Assembly (NCBI GenBank): GCA_902801465.1
Contig: CADCIH010000001.1
Location: 186,001 to 250,000, forward strand
DNA: 64,000 bases
Direction: 5' to 3'
Source: an uncultured Bacteroidia bacterium
GTDB taxonomy: Bacteria > Bacteroidota > Bacteroidia > Bacteroidales > F082
Positions 1-9,263 of this stretch are shown here, in pieces. The position numbers and the translations under genes were made by a program. The notes under the pieces were generated by a model. The model searched no databases, was not told where the DNA came from, and saw only the letters and a list, made by a program, of their open reading frames with translations. Every line of letters begins with the position of its first letter. Position 1 is the stretch's first letter.

Positions 1-854
1 ATGTCGTGGCTCTCGACTCCGAAATGGGTCCCGACGGCGATGGCGGCGGCTACGTTCTCGAAGTTATAGGCGCCCACCAGATGGGTTTGGATGTCGCCGA
101 TGCCTTGCGCGTTAACCTTGAGATAGGGGTCGCATGAGACGATGCGGACTTTGCATTCGTTGGCATCGTTGTCGCCATAGGTGTGTCGGCAAAGGTCTTT
201 CGACAAGTCCATCAGCAATTTGTTGTCGCCGTTGACGAAGGCAGTCCCGTTGGAGGCTTTGAGGTTTTCGTAGAGTTCGTTTTTGGTCTTGATGACGCCT
301 TCGAAGCTTCCGAAGCCTTCCAGATGTGCCTTACCGATATTGGTGATGATGCCGTAGTCGGGGCAGGCGAGGCTGGCCAGGGTCCTGATCTCACCTGGGT
401 GGTTGGCTCCCATCTCCACGATGGCGAACTCGGTGTCGGGGGTGATGTGCAGCAGGGTGAGCGGCACGCCGATATGGTTGTTGAAGTTGCCTTGGGTGAA
501 GATGGTGTTGTATTTCTTGCTGAGCACTGCTGAGACAAGTTCCTTGGTGGTGGTCTTGCCGTTGGTGCCGGTGATCGAGAGGACCGTCAGGTTGGTCATC
601 TGGAGCCGGTGATACAAGGCCAGCGTCTGGAGCATCTTCAGGCTGTCTTTTACTTTGACGATGCGCGGATGGTCGGGCAGTGAGGGCCGGTCGGCCACGA
701 CGAGGCTGGCGATGCCGGCTTCGGCAACCTCAAGGGCGAAGTCGTTTCCGTCGAAACGCTCGCCTTTCAAAGCGAAAAACACCGACGCAGGCTCGATGTG
801 CCTGCTGTCGGTGCTTATCTTGAATGATTTTTTGTAAGATTCGTAGATTGACAT
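1..854 (-). CDS. murF: UDP-N-acetylmuramoyl-tripeptide--D-alanyl-D-alanine ligase (MurF), 3' end outside window
   Basis: Cytoplasmic ATP-dependent ligase that adds D-Ala-D-Ala to UDP-MurNAc-tripeptide, the last soluble step of peptidoglycan precursor synthesis. I translated the frame by hand from the ATG at 854 (MSIYESYKKSFKISTDSRHI). About 284 residues are present and the C-terminal part lies beyond base 1. Seen: the N-terminal substrate domain with the STDSR motif, the Mur ligase P-loop GTNGKTTTKE at residues 96-105, and the downstream FNNHIGVPLTLL and VEMGANHPGEI motifs typical of MurF. It starts 2 nt after the gldJ stop, so the two genes are probably co-transcribed. A gldJ-murF neighbourhood also occurs in Flavobacterium. 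Confidence 0.95.
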   Translation of the reverse strand, partial: MSIYESYKKSFKISTDSRHIEPASVFFALKGERFDGNDFALEVAEAGIASLVVADRPSLPDHPRIVKVKDSLKMLQTLALYHRLQMTNLTVLSITGTNGKTTTKELVSAVLSKKYNTIFTQGNFNNHIGVPLTLLHITPDTEFAIVEMGANHPGEIRTLASLACPDYGIITNIGKAHLEGFGSFEGVIKTKNELYENLKASNGTAFVNGDNKLLMDLSKDLCRHTYGDNDANECKVRIVSCDPYLKVNAQGIGDIQTHLVGAYNFENVAAAIAVGTHFGVESHD

Positions 855-856
855 GT

Positions 857-2350
857 TTATTTGGAGAACGAGCTACCTACCTTGTTCATGGCGCATCGGA
901 AACCGATGGCGGCCGATGATTGGTTTTGGTTGAGGTAACGGCGGTTGCCGGGACTCAGGTAGTAGGGACCATCGGCCCATGAGCCGCCTTTGTAGACGCG
1001 TGACTCGTCGCTGATAAGGGTGGTGCCGGAGGCATCGTTGGTGGCGTAGTCGTACATGTCCTTGGTGAAGCTCTGCTGGTCTTCCTGAGTGTCGGTCCAG
1101 CTGCTTCTGATGGAGGACATATAGTCGCCGTCAACATAGTTGGAGTTGAACGAGGTGCGGTAGTTTTGGCGTTTTGCGGCTTCTTCCTGTGAGATGGGTT
1201 CTCTCTGGATACGTCCAAGGGAGTCTTTCTGAGCGATGAAGCCGTCTTCGTCGAGTTTTTTCTGGGTGAACACGTTGCCGCGGAAGGGGCTGTAGTCGGC
1301 CACATCTTCGAAGCTGAGGGGACGATAGACGTCGGCGACCCATTCAGAGACGTTGCCAGCCATGTTGTAGAGGCCGTAGTCGTTGGGCCAGTAGGAACCC
1401 ACGGGAGCCGGCAGTGCGGCACCGTCGTTGAGGTTGCCAGCCACGCCCATGTAGTTACCGGGGCCGATCTTGAAGTTGGCCATGAAGCTGCCGCGGTATT
1501 TCTTGTTGTCGGTGCGGAGTCCGTCACCATTCCAGGGATAGACCTTGCGTTGTGAGACGATCTCGTTGTTGGTGTTGCCGATCAGGCCGACGGCGGCGTA
1601 TTCCCATTCAGCTTCCGTGGGGAGACGGTAGGAGGGGAGCAGGATGCCGTCCGACATGGTGACGTTGCGGATGCCGTCGCCGTTCTGTTTGCTGAGGTCT
1701 CTCTTGCCGTTCTTCACATTACCCACATATTGTCCGGCGAGATAGGCGTCGGTATTGAAGTTGTTCTCGTCTTGCTGTGAGGGGTCCCAGTCGAGGATGC
1801 CTTTCTTGATAAGCATCAACTCGTTCACTCGGTCGGTACGCCATGAGCAGTAGTCGTTGGCCTGGACCCAGGTGACGCCGACAACGGGGTAGTCGTTGTA
1901 GGAGGGGTGTCTGAAATAGACCTCGATCATGGGCTCGTTGTAGGTCAGACGGCCGCGCCACACCAATGTGTCGGGCATGGCGTTGCGCACCACTTCGGGA
2001 TAGCTCTGTCCATAAACGCGGCTCAGCCAATACACATATTCACGATAGTCAACATTGCTCACCTCGGTGCGGTCGATGAGGAACGAAGGCACGGTCACCC
2101 TGCGGGGACTGTTGTCCCAGCTGTAGGTGAGGTTGTCGGTGGTGCCACCCATGACAAAAGTGCCGCCCTCAATGGCGATGAGGCCGGGACCAATCTCTTG
2201 GTCGTTGATATCGGTCACTTCAAAACCGCCATTCTTCGGGTCGTTGTAGGCCCAACCTGTCGTACGTGAGGTTTTCTTTGCGCAAGAGGCTAATAGTAAA
2301 CCTGCCAGAAGGCAGATGGTTAAGGTTTTCAATCCTGATTTGATAATCAT
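857..2350 (-). CDS. gldJ: Gliding motility/T9SS lipoprotein GldJ
   Basis: Predicted outer-membrane lipoprotein of the type IX secretion/gliding apparatus. It has a lipoprotein signal with lipobox LLAS-C (Cys23), followed by the GldJ-typical segment TSRTTGWAYNDPKNGGF. The rest is a formylglycine-generating-enzyme-like (SUMF1) fold: GGTFVMGG near residue 60, RLPTEAEWEYAA, YGLYNMAGNVSEWVAD, and the terminal GGSWADGP...IGFRCA. The fold is used structurally in this family and I do not propose enzyme activity. Length (497 aa) is close to known GldJ. It is followed by murF and lies divergent from porU, matching the porV-porU-gldJ neighbourhood of Flavobacterium. The homologous SUMF1-like PorK/GldK is an alternative, but the N-terminal motif and the murF neighbour favour GldJ. 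Confidence 0.92.
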   Translation of the reverse strand: MIIKSGLKTLTICLLAGLLLASCAKKTSRTTGWAYNDPKNGGFEVTDINDQEIGPGLIAIEGGTFVMGGTTDNLTYSWDNSPRRVTVPSFLIDRTEVSNVDYREYVYWLSRVYGQSYPEVVRNAMPDTLVWRGRLTYNEPMIEVYFRHPSYNDYPVVGVTWVQANDYCSWRTDRVNELMLIKKGILDWDPSQQDENNFNTDAYLAGQYVGNVKNGKRDLSKQNGDGIRNVTMSDGILLPSYRLPTEAEWEYAAVGLIGNTNNEIVSQRKVYPWNGDGLRTDNKKYRGSFMANFKIGPGNYMGVAGNLNDGAALPAPVGSYWPNDYGLYNMAGNVSEWVADVYRPLSFEDVADYSPFRGNVFTQKKLDEDGFIAQKDSLGRIQREPISQEEAAKRQNYRTSFNSNYVDGDYMSSIRSSWTDTQEDQQSFTKDMYDYATNDASGTTLISDESRVYKGGSWADGPYYLSPGNRRYLNQNQSSAAIGFRCAMNKVGSSFSK

Positions 2351-2402
2351 TGCAAATAATTTTTGTGCTTTAAAAACTATCTTGTCGCCTGTTTATTGTG
2401 TG

Positions 2403-2410
2403 CAAAAGTA
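2403..2410 (-). promoter_or_regulatory. -7 promoter box for gldJ-murF
   Basis: On the minus strand this reads TACTTTTG, an exact match to the Bacteroidota -7 consensus TAnnTTTG, with a leader of about 50 nt to the gldJ ATG at 2350. No clear -33 TTTG is visible because the upstream stretch is A/T-homopolymeric. Confidence 0.6.
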
Positions 2411-2464
2411 CATTTTTTTTTCTTTTTATTACTGAAAAAGTACCTAAAAATAATAAAAAAGCAG

Positions 2465-2472
2465 TAATTTCG
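2465..2472 (+). promoter_or_regulatory. Weak -7 promoter box for the porU-porU operon
   Basis: TAATTTCG differs from TAnnTTTG at one position and lies 28 nt before the ATG at 2501. The region between this box and the gldJ box is about 55 bases of A/T-rich DNA, so the two operons appear to be divergently transcribed from a shared intergenic region. Confidence 0.35.
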
Positions 2473-2500
2473 TTTCCTCTTTATATAGTCAATGGTTTTT

Positions 2501-5500
2501 ATGAAACATATCGTTTACTCCTTATTGTTGTTTTTATCGCTTTTCTCATTGAACGTCAATGCCGCTGATTCGATGTTGTCGTCAGGCAAGTGGTATAAAG
2601 TCGGTATCTCTGAGACGGGTATCCATAGGCTCAGTTATAACGATTTGTTGTCGCTGGGGATCGATGTCGGAAATGTCAACCCGAAGCATATCCGTGTTTT
2701 CCACAATGGAGGAGGGGTGCTTAACGAGCTCAATGCCCAACCGCGTTTTTCCGACTTGAAAGAGATTCCTGTCGTTGTCGTAGGCGAGAGCGATGGCAGC
2801 TTCGACCGCGATGACTATGTGCTTTTTTATGCCCGTGGTCCTGTCACATGGAGATATGATCAGAATAAAGACATGTTCGTTCATGTGCCGAATGCCTATG
2901 ATGACTACTCCTATGCTTTCATCACCGTCGATGCAGGTGAAGGCTTGCGTGTGCAGACGGCTTCGGCTCCTTCTGGTGCGGTTGATGCAACGATAAGTGA
3001 ATTTGTTGATTATCAAGTATATGATGACGACAAATACAATATCATCAACGGGGGTCGTACTTATTATGCCGACATCATCGAGGGTAATGGCTCAGTGACG
3101 CGCAGCTTCAGCTTCCCCAATGCCAAGAGCAACAGGGTATGTTCTGTGGCGGTACATCTGGCAGGCCGAAACTTTCAAGCGGCTTCTTTCCAGCTTCTTG
3201 TTGATGACGTGTTGCATAAGACCTATAACATCACCACCACCTCGGCGGGTTCCCAGAACACCTTTGCTCACGAGGTTTCAGGGAAGATAACCACTCCTGT
3301 GACGGGCAATACCGTTAAGGTGACCCTCAAGCACCAAGGTGTGTCGGGGACCACCTCCCTGGGTTATGTCGATTATGTGCAGTTAAACGCTTGGCGCAAT
3401 CTGTCGTTTACTGGCTCCGAGATGCAGTTCCGCAATCCCGAGGCCTCCGATGGCTCCAAAACATATCAATACCAGATTTCTGGGGCTACCTCTGCGCTAC
3501 AGGTGTGGGATGTCACCGACTCCATCTGTCCGGTCAAGGTCAACGGACAGCTCACGGGGACATCGTATTCCTTTAAGGTCAAGGGTAACGCCAAGAACGA
3601 GTTCGTCGCTTTCGACGGCTCGTCGTACCTGAGTCCCAATCTTATCGGTGAGGTCGCCAACCAGAACCTCCACAATGATACCGGCTACGACTATCTGATG
3701 GTGGTTTATCCCGACTTCTTGGAGCAGGCTGAGCGCCTGAAGGCCATCCATGCGGTGTACGACCCAGATCTCAATATCAAGATCGTCACTCCAGAGCTGA
3801 TTTACAACGAGTTCTCCTGTGGTGCCGTCGATGTCAGCGCCATCCGCGACTATTGTCGAGTGCTGTATGCCGACCCACGACCGTTGCGTTACCTGCTCCT
3901 TTTCGGTGACGCATCGTTCGACTACAAGAACCGCAATGGCATGGCTACTTTTGTCCCCACCTATGAACAGGTAAGGGCTTCCGATATCCTTTCCACCCTG
4001 GTCACCGACGACTATTTCGCTTTCATGGACAACGATGAGGGTTCGTTAAGAGGCTCGGTGCCCGACATCGGCGTGGGACGCTTCCCTGTATCCACGGTGG
4101 ATCAGGCGAAGCAGATGGTTGATAAGGTGGAGAATTATCTAGCCATGGATGAGAGTACGATGCAGCCGTGGCGTAATGTCATCACATTCATGTGCGACGA
4201 TGCCGAGAGCAACCAGTTCTTCAGACATTCGGAGGGCTTTGCCAGAAGAATCAAGGGGACGGGAGGAGAACGCATGGTGGTTGACAAGATTTACCTGGAT
4301 GCCTACAACCAGGAGAACACCCCGAGCGGTCAGGTGGCACCCGAGGTCAACCAGGCGCTGAACAACCGTATCGAAAAGGGGACACTCGTGCTCAACTATG
4401 TGGGTCACGGAGGCGAGGTCCAGCTATCTAGTGAGCGCATCTTGCAACGAAAGGACGTCAACAGCTGGCGCAATGGCCCGAAATATCCTCTGATGATCAC
4501 GGGCACATGTGAATTCAGCCGTTACGATGACCATACGCGTACTTCCTTGGGCGAATACGCCTTCCTGAACCAATATGGCGGAATGGTGGCGATGTTCACT
4601 ACCTCCAGGGTCACCATGGCTCCCAACAACCAGGCGTTCATCAATGGTGTCTACGACCATCTCTTTGAAATCGTTGATGGCAAGAGGCCTCGTTTGGGTG
4701 ACGTGTTCCGCATGGCCAAGCCCAGTGGTTTGGAGGTAGAACGTCCCTATGTCTTCTTCGGCGACCCGGCGCTACGTTTGCCTCTGCCAAGATGGACTGT
4801 GGAGACCTTGAGCATCGCTGACACTATCAAGGCCTTACAGCCTGTCACCATCGAGGGTGCCGTCAAAGACCTTGACGGCCAGGTGGCCACCTCGTTCAAC
4901 GGCATCGTCTATGTGAGTGTTTACGACAAGGAAACCACCTACACCACCAAAGGCGACGAAGGGGTGGCTCCACAGGAGTTCAACCTTCGACACAGCGTGC
5001 TTTTCAATGGCAAGACCGAGGTGGTGAATGGGCGTTTCAGCATCGATTTTATCGTGCCCCGCGATATCTCCTATCGTTATGGTAACGGTATGGTGAGCTA
5101 TTATGCGACAGACTACCAGGAGGATGCTTCTGGCCTTTATGAGGATTTCATCATAGGTGGCTTCTATGAAGACGCGGTGCTCGACGAGGATCCTCCCGTT
5201 GTGAAGCTCTTTATCGATGATGAGAAGTTTGTGAGCGGAGGTGTCACAGGCGACAGCCCAACGTTGATCGCTTATGTGGAGGACGCTAGTGGCATCAATA
5301 CTACCGGTGCCGGTATCGGCCACGACATTGTGGCTACTTTGACGGGTCCCACCAACGAGTCGTATGTGCTTAACGATTACTTCGTGTCCGACATGGGCTA
5401 CCAGGGAAAAGGAGTCATCAAATACCGGATGCAGAATCTGGCCGAAGGCGATTATATCCTCAACTTGAAGGTATGGGACATCTACAATAACTCTGGCACC

Positions 5501-5845
5501 GCCAGCATTGCCTTCCGTGTGGTCAACAGCGAATTGATGGTGCTTGAAGAACCCATGTGCGCCCCCAATCCCTTCACCAACGAGACTTATTTCAGCTTCG
5601 GACATAACCAGATTGGCAACAACATGGATGTTCAGATACGGGTGTTCGACATGATGGGTCGTCTGGTCGCCGTGTTGAACGAGCAGGTGTTCGGTACCTC
5701 GGCGCGTACCAACCCGATCCGTTGGGATGGATGCTCCAACTTTGGAGGCAAGTTGCCTGCCGGTCTTTATGTCTATACCATAACCGCCACCAACGACCAA
5801 GGAGAGGTGGCGACCATTACCTCTAAACTGATGATTTCGAAATGA
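2501..5845 (+). CDS. porU: Type IX secretion system sortase PorU-like protein, first tandem copy
   Basis: C25-family cysteine protease homologue of PorU, the outer-membrane-surface sortase that removes the CTD of T9SS cargo and joins the cargo to anionic LPS. The protein (1114 aa) has a signal peptide (MKHIVYSLLLFLSLFSLNVNA), a PorU N-terminal domain (SGKWYKVGISETGIHRL, VLFYARGPVTW), and a caspase-like catalytic domain with His636 in NYVGHGGE and Cys670 in GTCEFSRYD. The 34-residue spacing is close to that of PorU of Porphyromonas. It ends in Ig-like domains and a C-terminal CTD-like domain (APNPF...FDMMGRLV...LPAGLYVY). A start at 2492 is also possible, but 2501 gives the better signal peptide. 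Its stop overlaps the next porU-like gene by 4 nt (ATGA). Confidence 0.93.
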   Translation: MKHIVYSLLLFLSLFSLNVNAADSMLSSGKWYKVGISETGIHRLSYNDLLSLGIDVGNVNPKHIRVFHNGGGVLNELNAQPRFSDLKEIPVVVVGESDGSFDRDDYVLFYARGPVTWRYDQNKDMFVHVPNAYDDYSYAFITVDAGEGLRVQTASAPSGAVDATISEFVDYQVYDDDKYNIINGGRTYYADIIEGNGSVTRSFSFPNAKSNRVCSVAVHLAGRNFQAASFQLLVDDVLHKTYNITTTSAGSQNTFAHEVSGKITTPVTGNTVKVTLKHQGVSGTTSLGYVDYVQLNAWRNLSFTGSEMQFRNPEASDGSKTYQYQISGATSALQVWDVTDSICPVKVNGQLTGTSYSFKVKGNAKNEFVAFDGSSYLSPNLIGEVANQNLHNDTGYDYLMVVYPDFLEQAERLKAIHAVYDPDLNIKIVTPELIYNEFSCGAVDVSAIRDYCRVLYADPRPLRYLLLFGDASFDYKNRNGMATFVPTYEQVRASDILSTLVTDDYFAFMDNDEGSLRGSVPDIGVGRFPVSTVDQAKQMVDKVENYLAMDESTMQPWRNVITFMCDDAESNQFFRHSEGFARRIKGTGGERMVVDKIYLDAYNQENTPSGQVAPEVNQALNNRIEKGTLVLNYVGHGGEVQLSSERILQRKDVNSWRNGPKYPLMITGTCEFSRYDDHTRTSLGEYAFLNQYGGMVAMFTTSRVTMAPNNQAFINGVYDHLFEIVDGKRPRLGDVFRMAKPSGLEVERPYVFFGDPALRLPLPRWTVETLSIADTIKALQPVTIEGAVKDLDGQVATSFNGIVYVSVYDKETTYTTKGDEGVAPQEFNLRHSVLFNGKTEVVNGRFSIDFIVPRDISYRYGNGMVSYYATDYQEDASGLYEDFIIGGFYEDAVLDEDPPVVKLFIDDEKFVSGGVTGDSPTLIAYVEDASGINTTGAGIGHDIVATLTGPTNESYVLNDYFVSDMGYQGKGVIKYRMQNLAEGDYILNLKVWDIYNNSGTASIAFRVVNSELMVLEEPMCAPNPFTNETYFSFGHNQIGNNMDVQIRVFDMMGRLVAVLNEQVFGTSARTNPIRWDGCSNFGGKLPAGLYVYTITATNDQGEVATITSKLMISK

Positions 5846-8800
5846 TGCAACATAAATACCTGAGACTGGCCTTTGTCGTGGCGGCAATAGCCGTGATGGC
5901 TTCGGCCAAGGCACAATGGCCATCGCAACGTTCGGTGTTGGCCGACCATGAATGGTACAAGATTGGGGTGACCGCCGATGGCGTCTATGGACTGGATTAT
6001 GCCGCCCTTCAGTCGTTTGGCATTGACCCGACGCAACTCAGACCTGAAAAGATACGCTTGTTTAGCAATGTTCAGGGCGCCCTTCCCGAGTCGAATGACG
6101 CGGAGCGTTTCGATGACCTCACGGAAGCAGCCATCGTGGTGACTGGAGCCGCCGATGGATCGTTCGACGAAGGCGACCAAATCCTGTTTTATGGACAAGG
6201 TCCTGTGAATATGGGCATCTCTGCGGGCAGCTATTATAGATATGATCGAAATCCCTATACCGACACCACCTTTTATTTCCTTTGCGTTGACAGCGAGGTC
6301 GATGGGCTTCGCGTTGGTGAACAAGTCTCGGCTGACCCTGGCGACGGTGCCCCGGTCATCGACCTTTTCCTTGATTATTATTGTCACGAAAGCGAGGAGT
6401 TGTCGCCCTACGCCTCTGGAAGGGTTTGGTATGGAGACCTGATCACCGGACAAGATGGGTACAAGGAGTTTCAGATGACGCTTCCCGACATGGTGGTTGA
6501 CCGCGGTTTGAGAGTGGAGTCGAAGGTGCTTGGAAGATGCAAGCCAAAGGCGTACTATAACTTGAAAGTCAACAATGTGAGTCTGGTTGCGAGTCATCTT
6601 CTCGATAAATACCAAGACCGTGAATATGGTAAAGAACATGGAATCAACAAGTTGGCACATCCGACGACGAACCACATCACCCTTCGTTACGATTTTGACC
6701 CCTTCGAAGGCAACCCGATGCTGTTTATCGATTACTTTGTGTTGAGTTACTGGCGCCACTTGCGGTTTTCAGGAGATGAACTCGGCTTCAGGGTTATCCC
6801 TTCGCAACTGGTGGTTACTCCCGCACGGGTTAAGGTGACCGGTGCTGGTGACTCGGTGACCTGCTGGGATATCACCGACCCCATCCATCCCGTTAGCCAA
6901 GCGTTCGAGATACAGGCCGACAGCTTGTTCTTTGGCATTGGTGACGGTAATGAGCGTCGCTATCGCCTGTTTGATATGAATGGTGTCGGTCAGGTGGCAT
7001 CGTGCAGGCGCATCCCCAACCAGAACCTTCATGGCTTGAACGATGCGGAGTTGTTGATTGTCACTCCTCGTGTGTTTTGGGAGCAGGCACAAGGCTTTGC
7101 CGCTTTCCATGTCGAGAACGATGCCATGGACTGTGTGGTTGCCGATGTGGCTGAGATTTATAACGAATTCGGTACCGGCGCTTGTGACCCCACCGCCATA
7201 CGCGACTTCATCAGGATGCTTTACCTGCGTAGCAATGGAAACCTGAAGTATGTGTTGCTGCTTGGAAAAGGAACGCATGACTACCGTTGCATCAAAGGTA
7301 TCGACAACAACTTCGTGCCTACTTTCGAGAGTGCCACCAAAGCCTATTTAGAAGTTGAATCCATTTGTTCCGACGACTATTTCGCTTTGATGGACGAAGG
7401 AGAGGGCAACAACTGTGAAGGACGTGTCGATCTTGGCGTGGGACGTATCCCCATCACCACACCGCAACAAGGCGATGCTGTCTTGGCGAAGATCAGGCAT
7501 TATTCCGATCCCGACGCCACACATGGTCTTTGGAAGAACACCCATCTGCTGATGGCCGACAACGATACAAAGAGGTATTCCGAAAACGCAGAGGAACTGG
7601 GAAGGATCCTCGACACTGCCTGGTCGGAAGTCACCCAGAAAAAACTGTATTTCGACTCCTATCCTGTGGTGAGCACCCCGTCAGGAAACAGAATCCCCAT
7701 GGCCAACCAGCTATTGCATGAGTATTTCGACCAGGGTATCGGGGTGTTGAGCTATACCGGACATGGTGGCGTGAAAAGCCTCAGCGCGGAGTGGGTGCTG
7801 GCATTGTCCGACGTCCTTTCGATGACCAACTACGACAAACTTCCCTTCATCCATACCGCTACCTGCGAATTCAGCAAGTTCGACAACCCCGGGGTGGTGT
7901 CGGCAGGTGAGCTGCTGCTGCTTCAACCCCAAGGTGGGGCCATCGCTTTGCTGACCACCATGCGTCCCACCATCGCACAAAACAACCAAAAGCTGTCACG
8001 TTCCTTAAGTGAGCATTTTTATGACGTTGTTGATAATCAACACTATCGTTTTGGTGATGTTTATAAAAATGTTAAATCAGATGCTAAATTTTATTCGATG
8101 ACCAATCTTGTGTATGTGTTGTTTGGCGATCCAGCACTGCGGATGTCATACCCCAATCGCAAGGTGGTCACCGAGGAGGTTCAGGGCTCTGAGACACTCA
8201 CGGTGACTGGGCATGTGGCCGATCCGGATGGAGTTATCGACGCTCAATTCAATGGACTGCTTGAATTGAGGTTGTATGACCAGCCTTCGAGCTACACTAC
8301 GTTGGGACAATACGATTCTTCCGTCAGCTACGCATACCACAACGATGTGCTTTTTGAAGGCAAAGCCAGTGTCAGGGATGGCAGGTTCGAGGTTGTGGTT
8401 CCTGTGCCTTCAGCTGTCAATCTAGGAAACGGGAATGCCCGCCTGGTTTATTCGGCTTATGACAGTATCCGGAAAGTGGAGGCGTGTGGTGCATTTACAG
8501 ACCTCAGGGTGCAAGCGCCGATAGAGGTTGTCGACGACCAAGGACCTGACATCAAATTGTATTGGAACACTCCCGACTTTGTGAGTGGCAGTATCGGATC
8601 TCCTAGCGGGGTGCTTTATGCTGATCTGTCCGACGAGCATGGCATCTATCACTACAATGTCAGCATTGGTAGGGACATTGTGATGAACAGTACCATTGAC
8701 GAGCTCGATAACCTGGTTTTGAACAATCGTTTCGAACCGGCTGTTGACGATTACCGCAAAGGTCGCATTGTCATACCTTTGAACGAGCTTGAGGACGGCG

Positions 8801-9186
8801 TGTATGAGTTCTCGCTGAAGGCTTGGGACACTTGGAACAACTCTTCGGAGGTGTCCATAGTGCTGTTGGTTGAGCGAAGTGTCCTGATTGCCGAGGTCCG
8901 GAGTTATCCCAACCCGTTTAAGGATGGAGTTGACTTTTCGTTTGTGGATGGGCAACTAACTGAGGATTTGACGGTTGGTTTGGAGATTTTTGACATGATG
9001 GGACGTCGCGTGGCGAGTCTTCAGGAAGAGACCTCGGCTGTGTCGGGGGTGGTGCCTCCCATCCATTGGAATGGCAGAAGCAGTAATGGGGGAGAACTCC
9101 CTCATGGTGTTTATCTGTATCGTCTGACCGTCACTGACGAGGAAGGAAAGAGCAAATCTGTGTCACAAATTTTGGTTAAGGAATAA
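5842..9186 (+). CDS. porU: Type IX secretion system sortase PorU-like protein, second tandem copy
   Basis: Paralogue of the preceding gene, also 1114 aa, translationally coupled through an ATGA overlap. The signal peptide is MMQHKYLRLAFVVAAIAVMASAKA. The same domain order is present: PorU N-terminal domain (HEWYKIGVTADGVYGL, ILFYGQGPV), catalytic domain with His641 in YTGHGGV and Cys675 in TATCEFSKFD, then Ig-like segments and a terminal CTD-like domain (SYPNPF, FDMMGRRV, LPHGVYLYRL). Both catalytic residues are kept, so neither copy looks like a dead duplicate, although the sequences have diverged widely. Known T9SS loci such as that of P. gingivalis carry one porU, so the division of labour between the copies is unknown. 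porV follows after 77 nt. Confidence 0.9.
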   Translation: MMQHKYLRLAFVVAAIAVMASAKAQWPSQRSVLADHEWYKIGVTADGVYGLDYAALQSFGIDPTQLRPEKIRLFSNVQGALPESNDAERFDDLTEAAIVVTGAADGSFDEGDQILFYGQGPVNMGISAGSYYRYDRNPYTDTTFYFLCVDSEVDGLRVGEQVSADPGDGAPVIDLFLDYYCHESEELSPYASGRVWYGDLITGQDGYKEFQMTLPDMVVDRGLRVESKVLGRCKPKAYYNLKVNNVSLVASHLLDKYQDREYGKEHGINKLAHPTTNHITLRYDFDPFEGNPMLFIDYFVLSYWRHLRFSGDELGFRVIPSQLVVTPARVKVTGAGDSVTCWDITDPIHPVSQAFEIQADSLFFGIGDGNERRYRLFDMNGVGQVASCRRIPNQNLHGLNDAELLIVTPRVFWEQAQGFAAFHVENDAMDCVVADVAEIYNEFGTGACDPTAIRDFIRMLYLRSNGNLKYVLLLGKGTHDYRCIKGIDNNFVPTFESATKAYLEVESICSDDYFALMDEGEGNNCEGRVDLGVGRIPITTPQQGDAVLAKIRHYSDPDATHGLWKNTHLLMADNDTKRYSENAEELGRILDTAWSEVTQKKLYFDSYPVVSTPSGNRIPMANQLLHEYFDQGIGVLSYTGHGGVKSLSAEWVLALSDVLSMTNYDKLPFIHTATCEFSKFDNPGVVSAGELLLLQPQGGAIALLTTMRPTIAQNNQKLSRSLSEHFYDVVDNQHYRFGDVYKNVKSDAKFYSMTNLVYVLFGDPALRMSYPNRKVVTEEVQGSETLTVTGHVADPDGVIDAQFNGLLELRLYDQPSSYTTLGQYDSSVSYAYHNDVLFEGKASVRDGRFEVVVPVPSAVNLGNGNARLVYSAYDSIRKVEACGAFTDLRVQAPIEVVDDQGPDIKLYWNTPDFVSGSIGSPSGVLYADLSDEHGIYHYNVSIGRDIVMNSTIDELDNLVLNNRFEPAVDDYRKGRIVIPLNELEDGVYEFSLKAWDTWNNSSEVSIVLLVERSVLIAEVRSYPNPFKDGVDFSFVDGQLTEDLTVGLEIFDMMGRRVASLQEETSAVSGVVPPIHWNGRSSNGGELPHGVYLYRLTVTDEEGKSKSVSQILVKE

Positions 9187-9226
9187 AAAAATAAAGCCAT
9201 ATATACTAATACAAGGAGTTTATCGT

Positions 9227-9234
9227 TATTTTTG
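9227..9234 (+). promoter_or_regulatory. -7 promoter box for porV
   Basis: TATTTTTG matches TAnnTTTG and lies 29 nt before the porV ATG. porV could therefore be transcribed separately from the porU pair, despite only 77 nt of separation. Confidence 0.5.
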
Positions 9235-9263
9235 CATGTTATTATTGTAATTATAGAGAACGT

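Noticed and set aside
1..854. The short plus-strand and minus-strand open frames at 183-837
   Set aside because: They are alternative frames of murF, whose true minus-strand frame runs off the left edge of the window.
857..2350. Reading the SUMF1-like protein as an active formylglycine-generating enzyme
   Set aside because: It is a lipoprotein with GldJ-specific motifs beside the T9SS genes, where the fold is structural; no sulfatase gene is nearby.
4835..6759. Long minus-strand open frames opposite the porU pair
   Set aside because: Composition is antisense-like, no domains are seen, and the plus-strand genes are well supported.
5842..9186. Second porU-like gene as a degraded duplicate
   Set aside because: The frame is full length, has a signal peptide and CTD-like end, and keeps both catalytic residues.
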